Assembly (NCBI GenBank): GCA_026417035.1
Contig: JAOAEA010000037.1
Coordinates: forward strand, 1-38,574
Direction: 5' to 3'
From: Burkholderiales bacterium
GTDB lineage: Bacteria > Pseudomonadota > Gammaproteobacteria > Burkholderiales > SG8-39
DNA: 38,574 nucleotides
The notes beneath the pieces were generated by a model. It was not told the DNA's origin, searched no databases, and saw only the letters and a list, made by a program, of their open reading frames with translations. The position numbers and the translations under genes were made by a program. Below, one piece after another: positions 12,363-24,006 of this stretch (the stretch's first letter is position 1; the number at the start of each line of letters is the position of its first letter).

Positions 12363-13886
12363 ATGAGCCTGGACCCGCAACGCCCCGATCTCGTGCTCGG
12401 CATCGTCGGTGCCGGCGTGATGGGCCGCGGCATCGCCCAGATCGCGGCGCTCGCCGGCATCCGCACCATCCTCTACGACACGCGGGCGGACGCAGCGCCC
12501 GCGGCGCGCGAGCACGTCGCCGCGCAGCTCGCGAAGCTCGCCGAGAGGGGCAAGCTCGCGCCGGACGCGGCGCGCGCGGGCGCCGAGCGCGTGGAGGTCG
12601 CGCACGTCCTCACGCAACTCGCGCCCTGCCACGTGGTGGTCGAAGCGATCGTGGAGGAGCTCGGCGCGAAACGCGAGCTCCTCGGCCACCTGGAGCGGAT
12701 CGTCGCGGCGGACGCCCTGCTCGCGACGAACACTTCCTCGCTGCAGGTGACCGCGATCGCCGCGCCGCTCGCGCATCCGGAGCGCGTCGGCGGCTTCCAT
12801 TTCTTCAACCCGGTGCCGCTCATGAAGGTGGTCGAGGTCGTCGACGGCGTCGTGACGGCACCCTGGGTCGGCGACGCGCTCGCGGCGCTGGCGCGGCGCA
12901 TGGGCCACACGCCGGTGCGGGCGCAGGACACGCCCGGGTTCATCGTCAACCACGCCGGACGCGCCTACGGCACCGAGGCGCTCGCCATCCTGCGCGAGGG
13001 CGTCGCGCCCTTCTACGAGATCGACCGCATCCTGCGCGACGTCGCCGGGTTCCGCATGGGCCCGTTCGAGCTCCTCGACCTGACCGGGCTCGACGTCTCG
13101 CACCCGGTGATGGAGTCGATCTACCACCAGTACTACGAAGAGCCCCGCTACCGGCCCTCGCCGATCACCGCGCAGCGCCTGGCGGCCGGGCTGCTCGGCC
13201 GCAAGTCCGGCGGCCGCGGCTTCTACCGCTACGCCGGCGGCGAGCAGGAGAAGATGGCCGTCGCGCCCGTGCCCGGGGTCGCGGTGCCGCCGGTGTGGGT
13301 GAGCCGCGCGGAGCTCGGCGAGCTCGCGGCGGCGCTCGTCGCGAAGCTCGGCGCGAGCCTCGACGCCGGCGCCGCGCCCGCCAACGGCTCGCTGATCCTG
13401 GTGGCACCGCTCGGCCGTGACGCGACGAGCGCCGCGGCGCGCGAAGGTCTCGATCCCACGCGCACGGTCGCCATCGACATGTTCGTGCCGCCCCACCGGC
13501 GCCGCACCCTGATGACGACGCCGATCACGCTTCCCGGATACCGCGACGCCGCGCACGCGCTCTGCGCGCGGGACGGCGTGCCGGTCTCGATGATCGCCGA
13601 CAGCAGCGGGTTCGTCGTGCAGCGCGTGCTCGCGCACGTGGTGAACATCGGCTGCGACATCGTGCAGCAGCGCATCTGCACCCCCGAGGACCTCGACCGG
13701 GCGGTGACGCTCGGCCTGGGCTACCCGCAGGGGCCGCTCGCCTGGGGCGACACGCTCGGGCCGCAGCGCGTGCTCGCGGCGCTCGACGCGATGCTCGCCG
13801 AGACCGGCGACCCGCGCTACCGGGCAAGCCCGTGGCTGCGGCGGCGCGCCCGCCTCGGCGTATCATTGCTGACGCCCGAATCCTGA
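12363..13886 (+). CDS. 3-hydroxyacyl-CoA dehydrogenase (PaaH/PaaC-like, long form)
   Basis: A 507-residue NAD-dependent dehydrogenase. The Rossmann motif GAGVMG is at residues 16-21 and the catalytic block GFHFFNPVPLMKVVE contains His146. Two 3HCDH C-terminal domains follow (about 190-285 and 400-500; the second contains DSSGFVVQRVL and a GLGYPQGPLAW motif). This two-C-domain architecture is shared with PaaH-type enzymes of phenylacetate degradation and with 3-hydroxybutyryl-CoA dehydrogenases. It oxidises a 3-hydroxyacyl-CoA to the 3-oxoacyl-CoA in the cytosol. It lies 24 nt upstream of gcdH, so oxidation of 3-hydroxybutyryl-CoA after glutaryl-CoA breakdown is a reasonable guess; substrate is not readable from the sequence. 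No strong ribosome-binding site is seen at 12363. Confidence 0.88.
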   Translation: MSLDPQRPDLVLGIVGAGVMGRGIAQIAALAGIRTILYDTRADAAPAAREHVAAQLAKLAERGKLAPDAARAGAERVEVAHVLTQLAPCHVVVEAIVEELGAKRELLGHLERIVAADALLATNTSSLQVTAIAAPLAHPERVGGFHFFNPVPLMKVVEVVDGVVTAPWVGDALAALARRMGHTPVRAQDTPGFIVNHAGRAYGTEALAILREGVAPFYEIDRILRDVAGFRMGPFELLDLTGLDVSHPVMESIYHQYYEEPRYRPSPITAQRLAAGLLGRKSGGRGFYRYAGGEQEKMAVAPVPGVAVPPVWVSRAELGELAAALVAKLGASLDAGAAPANGSLILVAPLGRDATSAAAREGLDPTRTVAIDMFVPPHRRRTLMTTPITLPGYRDAAHALCARDGVPVSMIADSSGFVVQRVLAHVVNIGCDIVQQRICTPEDLDRAVTLGLGYPQGPLAWGDTLGPQRVLAALDAMLAETGDPRYRASPWLRRRARLGVSLLTPES

Positions 13887-13910
13887 CCTCGACCGCGGAG
13901 GAGCACCGCC

Positions 13911-15107
13911 GTGAACGCACCCGAGACGAAGCGCAAGGCCGCTTTCCAGTGGGACGACCCGCTGCTCCTCAACGACCAGCTCACCGAAGACGAGCGGATG
14001 GTGCGCGACGCGGCGGCCGCCTACTGCCAGGAGAAGCTCGCCCCGCGCGTGCTGGAGGCCTTCCGCCACGAGCGGAGCGACCCGGCGGTGTTCCGCGAGA
14101 TGGGCGCGCTCGGCCTGCTCGGCCCGACGATCCCGGCCGAGTACGGCGGGGCCGGGCTCAACTACGTCTGCTACGGCCTGATCGCGCGCGAGGTCGAGCG
14201 GGTGGACTCGGGCTATCGCTCGATGATGAGCGTGCAGAGCTCGCTCGTCATGGTCCCGATCCACGAGTTCGGCTCCGAGGCGCAGAAGCGCAAGTACCTG
14301 CCGAAGCTCGCCACGGGCGAGTGGATCGGCTGCTTCGGCCTGACCGAGCCGAACCACGGCTCGGACCCGGCGAGCATGGTCACCCGCGCGCGCAAGGTCG
14401 CCGGCGGCTACAGCCTCACCGGCGCCAAGATGTGGATCTCGAACTCCCCGATCGCGGACGTGTTCGTGGTCTGGGCCAAGACCGAGGACGGCGCGATCCG
14501 CGGCTTCATCCTCGAGAAGGGCATGAAGGGCCTCTCCGCGCCGGCGATCCACGGCAAGGTGGGCCTGCGCACGTCGATCACCGGCGAGGTGGTCATGGAC
14601 GAGGTCTTCGTTCCCGAGGAGAACCTGCTGCCCAACGTGAGCGGCCTGAAGGGCCCCTTCACCTGCCTCAACTCGGCGCGCTACGGCATCGCCTGGGGGG
14701 CGCTCGGCGCGGCGGAGGACTGCTGGCACCGCGCGCGCCAATACGTCCTCGACCGCAAGCAGTTCGGCCGGCCGCTCGCCGCGAACCAGCTCATCCAGAA
14801 GAAGCTCGCCGACATGCAGACCGAGATCACGCTCGGCCTGCAGGGGTGCCTCAGGCTCGGCCGCATGAAGGACGAGGGCACCGCCGCGGTCGAGATCACC
14901 TCGATCATGAAGCGCAACTCCTGCGGCAAGGCGCTCGACATCGCGCGCCTGGCCCGCGACATGATGGGCGGCAACGGCATCTCCGACGAGTTCGGCGTCG
15001 CGCGCCACTTGGTGAACCTCGAGGTGGTGAACACCTACGAGGGCACGCACGACATCCACGCGCTCATCCTCGGGCGGGCGCAGACGGGCATTCAGGCGTT
15101 CTTCTGA
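13911..15107 (+). CDS. gcdH: Glutaryl-CoA dehydrogenase
   Basis: A 398-residue acyl-CoA dehydrogenase. Features specific to glutaryl-CoA dehydrogenase are [17 protein letters not shown], with Arg103 in the position that binds the distal carboxylate, and the C-terminal [17 protein letters not shown] with catalytic base Glu377. It oxidises and decarboxylates glutaryl-CoA to crotonyl-CoA, passing electrons to ETF, in lysine, tryptophan or aromatic degradation. The start is GTG, fixed by GGAGGAG at 13897-13903 with a 7-nt spacer. A -10-like TATCAT (13861-13866), within the end of the preceding gene, could add an internal promoter, but no -35 is evident. It probably forms a two-gene operon with the upstream dehydrogenase. 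Separate from any acyl-CoA transferase partner, which is often adjacent in other genomes. Confidence 0.95.
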   Translation: MNAPETKRKAAFQWDDPLLLNDQLTEDERMVRDAAAAYCQEKLAPRVLEAFRHERSDPAVFREMGALGLLGPTIPAEYGGAGLNYVCYGLIAREVERVDSGYRSMMSVQSSLVMVPIHEFGSEAQKRKYLPKLATGEWIGCFGLTEPNHGSDPASMVTRARKVAGGYSLTGAKMWISNSPIADVFVVWAKTEDGAIRGFILEKGMKGLSAPAIHGKVGLRTSITGEVVMDEVFVPEENLLPNVSGLKGPFTCLNSARYGIAWGALGAAEDCWHRARQYVLDRKQFGRPLAANQLIQKKLADMQTEITLGLQGCLRLGRMKDEGTAAVEITSIMKRNSCGKALDIARLARDMMGGNGISDEFGVARHLVNLEVVNTYEGTHDIHALILGRAQTGIQAFF

Positions 15108-15188
15108 ACGCGGACCGAGCGCCCGTCCGGCCCGGGTGCGAGGCCCGGCGTCGGAAACCCCGCAGGTCCGGGCGACTCAGGCGCCGCG

Positions 15189-15213
15189 CGGACTTCGCTC
15201 GCTACGAAGTCCG
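15189..15213 (+). terminator. Perfect inverted repeat downstream of gcdH
   Basis: CGGACTTCG (15189-15197) and CGAAGTCCG (15205-15213) form a perfect 9-bp stem with a 7-nt loop, 82 nt after the gcdH stop. There is no following T-run, so a terminator, a 3' end-processing hairpin or part of a structured RNA are all possible. Confidence 0.5.
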
Positions 15214-15265
15214 GGAAAGGCGGTGCCGGTGCGCGGCCACGGGATGCCAGTCGGGCTCCCGACCG

Positions 15266-15306
15266 TCGTGGGGCGCGGGCCGTTCCGGGGAGACGACGCC
15301 CCACGA
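15266..15306. repeat. 10-bp perfect inverted repeat
   Basis: TCGTGGGGCG (15266-15275) and CGCCCCACGA (15297-15306) are perfect inverted complements separated by 21 nt. It lies only 52 nt beyond the preceding hairpin in the same non-coding region. No known element is recognised. Confidence 0.55.
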
Positions 15307-15752
15307 TCGCGCGCATGGCCCGGCTGCCCTCGCCGCACGCGGCGCCGTCCGAGCGCCCGACGATGAGCCCCGCGAAATCAACTCGTTGCCGGCCGACTCG
15401 GGCATCGTTCGCAACGGCCCGAAGGCGACGGCGGCGGCCAGGAACGCGAATTGCTTCCTCAAAGTGCAGGGTGAGTTCGGGAGCTCCGACGCCTGCGTGG
15501 AGCCCCCCCAGCGACGCCCGCCCGGTCCGCAGCCGCTGGCGGCGGCTCGCGGCGGGTCGGGTGCGCACCGCGGCTTCGGACGCGCTCTCGAACGACCTGG
15601 CGGGACGCGGGTTCCCCGGCTCGGCCCTGTGCGACGCGTCGATGCGGGCGGCGGGCAGGGTGAACGACGCCCACGTCTCGTGCTATCGTCGCCGCGAACT
15701 TGCGGACCGCCCGGAGTGAGGCCGGCACCGTGTCCGCGACAGGAGCAGGACT

Positions 15753-16376
15753 ATGAGATCGCTACTTCGCATCGCCATCGCCGCCCTCCTCGCCGCGTCG
15801 GGTGCCGTCTTCGCTCAGCCGGCGGACGAGACCGAGGCGGTCATCCTCGTCGCGAAGCCCGAGCTCCGCGACCCCGAGTACCGGCAGACCGTCCTCTACG
15901 TCACGCCGACGGCGGGCGACCGGCACATCGGCGTCATCATCAACCGCCCGACGACGCGCTCGCTCGCGAGCCTCTTCCCCGAGCACGAGCCGTCGAAGAA
16001 GGTGATCGACCCCGTGTACTTCGGCGGCCCGTTCGGCCAGAGCGCGGTGTTCGCCGTCGTCAAGGCGAAGACCAATCCCGGCGGCGGGTCGGTCGCCCTC
16101 GCCAAGGACCTCTACTTCGCCGCGCGCGTCGACGTCGTCGACAAGATCATCGAGAGCACGCCGAACGATGCGCGCTACTTCGTCGGCTACGTCGGCTGGC
16201 GGCCCGGCGAGCTCCGGCAGGAGATCGACCGCGGCCTTTGGTACGTGATCGAGGCCGACCCGGAGCTCATCTTCCGCAAGGAGCCGCGCGGCATGTGGGA
16301 CGAGCTCTCGCGGCGCGCGCGGCAGCTTCGGGCGCAGGCACCCTACTCCGGCACCCTGGTCGCGTTCGCGCGCTAG
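15753..16376 (+). CDS. YqgE/AlgH family protein with a signal peptide (copy 1)
   Basis: A 207-residue member of the YqgE/AlgH (UPF0301, DUF179) family, whose biochemical function is unknown. Residues 1-21 are a classical Sec signal (MRSLLRIAIAALLAASGAVFA, likely cleaved after VFA), whereas typical YqgE proteins start directly with the mature domain and are cytosolic. Family blocks are present: ILVAKPELRDPEYRQTVLYV, GVIINRPT, YFGGPFG, and FVGYVGWRPGELRQEI, with WYVIEAD near the end. The ATG at 15753 is fixed by AGGAGCAGGA just upstream. A paralogue in the same orientation begins 157 nt downstream. Export is predicted from the sequence, not known for the family. Confidence 0.9.
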   Translation: MRSLLRIAIAALLAASGAVFAQPADETEAVILVAKPELRDPEYRQTVLYVTPTAGDRHIGVIINRPTTRSLASLFPEHEPSKKVIDPVYFGGPFGQSAVFAVVKAKTNPGGGSVALAKDLYFAARVDVVDKIIESTPNDARYFVGYVGWRPGELRQEIDRGLWYVIEADPELIFRKEPRGMWDELSRRARQLRAQAPYSGTLVAFAR

Positions 16377-16532
16377 GTCCAGGCCGCGAACGCGGGGGCA
16401 CAGAGAACGCAAGGGTCCGCCAAGCGCCCCGGTGACGCCTCGCCGGGCTCCCGGCTCCGTCCGGCCGCGGCGGACTCGGAAGCGCCGCCGTCCGGCGGGC
16501 TTCGCAAGCTCCTGCGTCCGCTGCGCCTTCGC

Positions 16533-17117
16533 GTGGACCTGCTGGTGCTGCTCGCGGCGGCGCTCGCGCTGCCGGCCGCGGCGCAGGAGCGCGGCTTCCT
16601 CATCGTCGCGAAACCGCACGTCCCCGACCCGAATTTCCACCGCACCGTCGTCCTCGTCGCCCAGACGCCCGAGGGCGCGGCGCTCGGCCTCATCGTGAAC
16701 CGGCCGGCAGCGAAGTCGCTCGCCGAAGTGGTCCCGGAAGACCCGAAGCTCGCGCGCTTCACCGAGCCGCTCCACATCGGCGGCCCGGTGGAACCGGTGG
16801 GGCTCTTCGCAGCGTTCCGCGCCGCCGAAGCGCCGGGGGACGCGTTCCGCGCCGGCGAGGACCTGTGGATCGCGCTCGCGCCGCGGACGGTCGAGCGGCT
16901 GCTCCATGCGCCGCCCGCCGCGGTGCGCTTCTACGTCGGCTACGCCGGCTGGGCGCCGGGGCAGCTCCGCGGGGAGATCGACCGCGGCGACTGGTGGGTG
17001 CTCGAAGCCGACCCCGACGTCGTGTTCCGGCAGGACACCCGCGGGCTCTGGGAGGAGCTCGCCCGGCGGGCGCAATCGCCGACCGCGCGCTCGCGCCCCG
17101 CCGCGGCCGGCGGCTAG
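16533..17117 (+). CDS. YqgE/AlgH family protein with a signal peptide (copy 2)
   Basis: A 194-residue paralogue of the preceding gene, sharing the blocks LIVAKPHVPDPNFHRTVVLV, GLIVNRPA, HIGGPVEPVG and FYVGYAGWAPGQLRGEIDRG. The hydrophobic segment LLVLLAAALALPAAA followed by QE again looks like a cleavable signal peptide. The listed start is GTG (16533), which gives a signal lacking the usual positive N-region. The frame is open upstream and encodes RKLLRPLRLRV immediately before it, so a non-canonical CTG start or an overlooked upstream start may give a better signal peptide; no clear ribosome-binding site decides this. It ends 4 nt before the convergent clpB stop. Probable tandem duplication with copy 1. 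Confidence 0.85.
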   Translation: MDLLVLLAAALALPAAAQERGFLIVAKPHVPDPNFHRTVVLVAQTPEGAALGLIVNRPAAKSLAEVVPEDPKLARFTEPLHIGGPVEPVGLFAAFRAAEAPGDAFRAGEDLWIALAPRTVERLLHAPPAAVRFYVGYAGWAPGQLRGEIDRGDWWVLEADPDVVFRQDTRGLWEELARRAQSPTARSRPAAAGG

Positions 17118-17121
17118 CGCG

Positions 17122-19734
<2,613 letters not shown>

Positions 19735-19787
19735 TTCGACTTTCTCCGCGGCACGCGGCCGCTCTCGCGTTTTCCTGACCTGAGGGC

Positions 19788-19816
19788 AGATGCGGCCCCC
19801 GGCCAAGTTTTTCAAG
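19788..19816 (-). promoter_or_regulatory. Sigma-32 (heat-shock) promoter of clpB
   Basis: On the minus strand, CTTGAAA (19816-19810) exactly matches the sigma-32 -35 consensus. After a 14-nt spacer, CCGCATCT (19795-19788) matches 7 of 8 positions of CCCCATNT. The predicted transcript start is about 45 nt before the clpB ATG. ClpB is a classic RpoH-regulon member, which supports the assignment. Confidence 0.8.
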
Positions 19817-19869
19817 TTCGCGGAATTTTTCGATTTTTCCGGGGGTTGACGTCGGCTAGACTCCCCCGC

Positions 19870-21189
<1,320 letters not shown>

Positions 21190-21270
21190 CCCGCCGGGCT
21201 ACCGCCGCGCCCGGCGCTGTGCTAGCGTAGCGCCCCGCCGCACGGGCGGCGCCACGCGAGGATCGAAGCA

Positions 21271-22059
21271 TTGAGCAGGCTCGAGGGCAGGACGGCGGTC
21301 GTCACCGGGTCGACGAGCGGCATCGGCTTGGGCATCGCCCGCGCGCTCGCCGCGCAGGGGGCCAACGTGATGTTGAACGGCTTCGGCGAGCCCGCGGCGA
21401 TCGAGAAGCTGCGCGCGGGCCTCGCGGCGGAGCACGGCGTCGGCGTCGCCTACAGCAGCGCCGACATGACGAAGCCCGCGGAGATCCGCGCGATGGTCGC
21501 GCAGGCCGTCGCCGAGCTCGGCGGCGCGGACATCCTGGTGAACAACGCGGGCATCCAGCACGTCGCGCCGATCGAGCGCTTCCCGGACGAGCGCTGGGAC
21601 GCCGTGCTCGCGGTCAACCTCTCGGCGGCCTTCCACGCGACCAAGGCCGCCCTGCCGCACATGCGCGCGCGCAACTGGGGTCGCATCGTCAACATCGCCT
21701 CCGCGCACGGGCTCGTCGCCTCGGTCGAGAAGGCTGCGTACGTCGCGGCGAAGCACGGCATCGTCGGCCTCACCAAGGTCACGGCGCTCGAGACCGCCAG
21801 GACCGGCATCACCGCCAACGCCATCGCGCCCGGCTGGGTGCTCACGGACCTCGTGCAGAAGCAGATCGACGCGCTCGCCGCGCGCGAGAAGCTCGACCGG
21901 CCGCAGGCGAAGGACCGCCTGGTCGGCGAGAAGCACCCGTCGCGCGAGTTCGTGACGGTCGAGCAGGTGGCCGGCGTCGCGGTCTTCCTCTGCTCCGAGG
22001 CCGCGAACGAGATCCGCGGCGCGACGCTCTCGGTGGACGGCGGCTGGACCGCGCAGTAG
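21271..22059 (+). CDS. bdhA: D-3-hydroxybutyrate dehydrogenase
   Basis: A 262-residue classical short-chain dehydrogenase. TGSTSGIG (12-19) binds NAD, NNAG is at 91-94, and the catalytic Ser144, Tyr157 and Lys161 are all present. Residues typical of the 3-hydroxybutyrate enzymes are also in place: Gln96 (GIQH), His146 (ASAHG), Lys154, Trp188 (APGWVLTDLV) and the C-terminal GGWTAQ. It interconverts D-3-hydroxybutyrate and acetoacetate in the cytosol, linking polyhydroxybutyrate breakdown to acetoacetyl-CoA synthetase. The start is TTG, supported by GAGG at 21258-21261 and by the position of the first beta-strand. An extended -10-like TGCTAGCGT lies at 21220-21228. It converges with the hydrolase gene (13-nt gap). 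Confidence 0.95.
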   Translation: MSRLEGRTAVVTGSTSGIGLGIARALAAQGANVMLNGFGEPAAIEKLRAGLAAEHGVGVAYSSADMTKPAEIRAMVAQAVAELGGADILVNNAGIQHVAPIERFPDERWDAVLAVNLSAAFHATKAALPHMRARNWGRIVNIASAHGLVASVEKAAYVAAKHGIVGLTKVTALETARTGITANAIAPGWVLTDLVQKQIDALAAREKLDRPQAKDRLVGEKHPSREFVTVEQVAGVAVFLCSEAANEIRGATLSVDGGWTAQ

Positions 22060-22072
22060 ACCGCGCACGGCC

Positions 22073-22924
22073 TCACGCGGCGAGGACCTCGTCGAGGAGG
22101 TCGAGCTGGTCGGGGACGTTGAGGGCCGGCGCGTGCCCGACGCCCGGGATCGTCACCACCCGCGCCCTGGGCCCGCGGCGCGCCATCTCCGCCGCGACGT
22201 CGGCGAGCAGCAGGTCCGAGACCTCGCCGCGCAGCGCGAGCGTCGGCGCCGTGATGCGGTCCCACTCCTCCCAGCGGTCGTAGTCGCGCGGGTGCACGAC
22301 GAACTGCCGCACCATCGCCGGATCGTAGTGCGGCGTCACCTTCCCCTGCGCGGTGCGCCGCATCGAGGTCTCGGCGAGCCGCCGCCACTGCGTGTCGGTG
22401 AGCGCGCCGAAGGGCTTGTAGACGGTGCGGAAGTAGGCCTCGAGCTCGGTCATCCGATCGAACGCCGCCGGGTTGCCGGCGTAGGCGCGGATGCGCTCGA
22501 CCGCCGCCTCGCCGAGCTTCGGGCCGATGTCGTTCACCACCAGCCGGCGGACGCGGCCCGCGAGCGGCCCCGCCGCGAGCACGATGCCGAGCGCCCCGCC
22601 CATCGACGTCCCCACCCAATGGAAGTCGCCGAGGCCGAGCTGCTCGACGAGCTCCACGGCGATGCGCGCGTAGAACGCGAGGCAATACTCGTGGTCCGGA
22701 TCGGGGCTCCATTGCGACAGGCCGCGCCCGAGGGTGTCGGGACACACGATCCGGTAGCGGGAGGCGAACCGGTGCGCGAGCTCGTCGAAGTCCCGTCCCG
22801 TGCGCGCGAGCCCGTGCCAAGCGACGATCGCCTCGCCCCGCTCCGGTCCCCACTCGCTCACGTGGATCTCGCGGCCGGCGCAGACGAGGTAGCGGGACCG
22901 GCGCACGGGCGGGCTCGCGCTCAT
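22073..22924 (-). CDS. Alpha/beta-hydrolase at the end of the liv operon
   Basis: A 283-residue alpha/beta-hydrolase. The nucleophile elbow GTSMGG has Ser107, the oxyanion region is WHGLARTGRDFDELA, and the catalytic His is in GVGHAPAL (about His264). It has no signal peptide, so it acts in the cytosol, probably on an ester or thioester; the substrate cannot be read from the sequence. Its ATG overlaps the livM stop as ATGA (22921-22924), so it is translationally coupled to the importer. This suggests it processes an imported compound. It is closest in style to general esterases of this superfamily; a more exact name would be guesswork. Confidence 0.88.
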   Translation of the reverse strand: MSASPPVRRSRYLVCAGREIHVSEWGPERGEAIVAWHGLARTGRDFDELAHRFASRYRIVCPDTLGRGLSQWSPDPDHEYCLAFYARIAVELVEQLGLGDFHWVGTSMGGALGIVLAAGPLAGRVRRLVVNDIGPKLGEAAVERIRAYAGNPAAFDRMTELEAYFRTVYKPFGALTDTQWRRLAETSMRRTAQGKVTPHYDPAMVRQFVVHPRDYDRWEEWDRITAPTLALRGEVSDLLLADVAAEMARRGPRARVVTIPGVGHAPALNVPDQLDLLDEVLAA

Positions 22925-24006
22925 GGCTTCGCCGCGGCCGCGCGGGCGCGCAGGCGGCCGACGATGCCGGCCGGGAAGTAGTAGACGGAGAGCACGAACA
23001 GCACCCCGAGCCAGAGCAGCCAGCGGTCCGGGGAGAGGAGCGCCGCGAGGAAGCCCCCGGCGGCCGGGAGGTCCCCGAGCGCGGCGCCCGCGATCCGCAT
23101 CAGGTCCTGGAGATACGACTGCGCGAGGATGAAGAGCGTCGCGCCGACGACCGCACCGTACATCGTGCCCATGCCACCGATGACGACCATGAGCAGGATG
23201 TCGAGCATGATCTCGAACGAGAGCGAGGTGTCCGGGCCGTTGTAGCGCAGCCACAGCGCGAGCAGCGCGCCCGCGAGCGTGGCGAATCCGGCGCCGAGCA
23301 CGTTCGAGAGCGTCCGGTACACGACGGTGCGGTAGCCGAGCGCCTCGGCGCGGAAGTCGTTCTCGCGGATCGCCTGCAGCACGCGCCCGAACGGCGAGTT
23401 GACGATGCGCAGCATCACCAGGAACAGCGCCGCGGCGGCGAAGAAGAGGAGGTAGTAGGAGAGCAGCCTGCCGTCGAGGGAGACGCCCAGGAAGGGCGCG
23501 TCGGCGAGCGAGAAGCCGGGCGTGAGCGCCTCGGGCACCTTGAAGCTGAGGCCGTCCTCGCCGCCGGTGAGGTCGGAGAGCTGGGAGGCGAGCGTCTGGA
23601 ACGCCGCCGCCACCGCGAGCGTGATCATGGCGTAGAAGATGGCCCGCACCCGCAGGCTGAAGAGCCCGATCACGAAGGAGAGCACGAGCGACAACGCGAG
23701 GGCAAGCGCGACGCCCAGGGCCACCGCGCCCCAGCCCGGCCCGAGGCGCGCGAGCGCGATCGCCACGCCGTAGGCGCCGATGCCGAAGAACATCGTGTGG
23801 GCGAAGGACACGATGCCGGTGTAGCCGAGCAGCAGGTCGTAGCTCGCCACCAGCACGATGAAGACGAGGATCTTCGCCGCCACGCTGAGCGACTTCGCCC
23901 CGGGGAAGAGGAACGGCGCGAACGCGAGCCCGACCACGATCGCGACGAGCAGCGCCGCGAGCAGGCGGCTCGCCGGCCGGTCGTGCGAGAGGAGCGCGGA
24001 GAGCAT
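22921..24006 (-). CDS. livM: Branched-chain amino acid-type ABC transporter permease LivM
   Basis: A 361-residue inner-membrane permease with about nine or ten hydrophobic segments, starting MLSALLSHDRPASRLLAALL. The LivM signature region GYTGIVSFAHTMFFGIGAYG (about residues 61-80) and the coupling-helix region AIRENDFRAEALGY are clear. It pairs with LivH to form the transmembrane channel of a HAAT-family importer. The ATG shares one base (24006) with the livH stop, and the end overlaps the hydrolase start. Transporters of this family import branched-chain amino acids, but also aromatic acids, amides, urea and other small carboxylates, so the ligand stays open. Confidence 0.95.
   Translation of the reverse strand: MLSALLSHDRPASRLLAALLVAIVVGLAFAPFLFPGAKSLSVAAKILVFIVLVASYDLLLGYTGIVSFAHTMFFGIGAYGVAIALARLGPGWGAVALGVALALALSLVLSFVIGLFSLRVRAIFYAMITLAVAAAFQTLASQLSDLTGGEDGLSFKVPEALTPGFSLADAPFLGVSLDGRLLSYYLLFFAAAALFLVMLRIVNSPFGRVLQAIRENDFRAEALGYRTVVYRTLSNVLGAGFATLAGALLALWLRYNGPDTSLSFEIMLDILLMVVIGGMGTMYGAVVGATLFILAQSYLQDLMRIAGAALGDLPAAGGFLAALLSPDRWLLWLGVLFVLSVYYFPAGIVGRLRARAAAAKP

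Larger units (their letters stand above)
15108..15752 (+). other. 645-nt region without a recognisable gene
   Basis: Short open frames exist on both strands, but none has a recognisable protein, a convincing ribosome-binding site or coding-like composition. It holds two perfect inverted repeats listed separately and an extended -10-like element, TGCTATCGT (15681-15689), about 65 nt before the first YqgE-like gene. It may hold an untranslated leader or a small RNA; nothing more can be supported. Confidence 0.6.

Noticed and set aside
15092..15568. Minus-strand 158-codon open frame in the gap after gcdH
   Set aside because: It overlaps the gcdH end, lacks a ribosome-binding site, and its product is Arg/Pro/Ala-rich without hydrophobic-core patterning or recognisable motifs.
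16377..16532. CACAGAGAACGCAAGG and the similar CTGCGTCCTCCGCG stretch near 34200 as copies of one mobile repeat
   Set aside because: Similarity is short and of low complexity; two degenerate traces do not establish a repeat family in this window.
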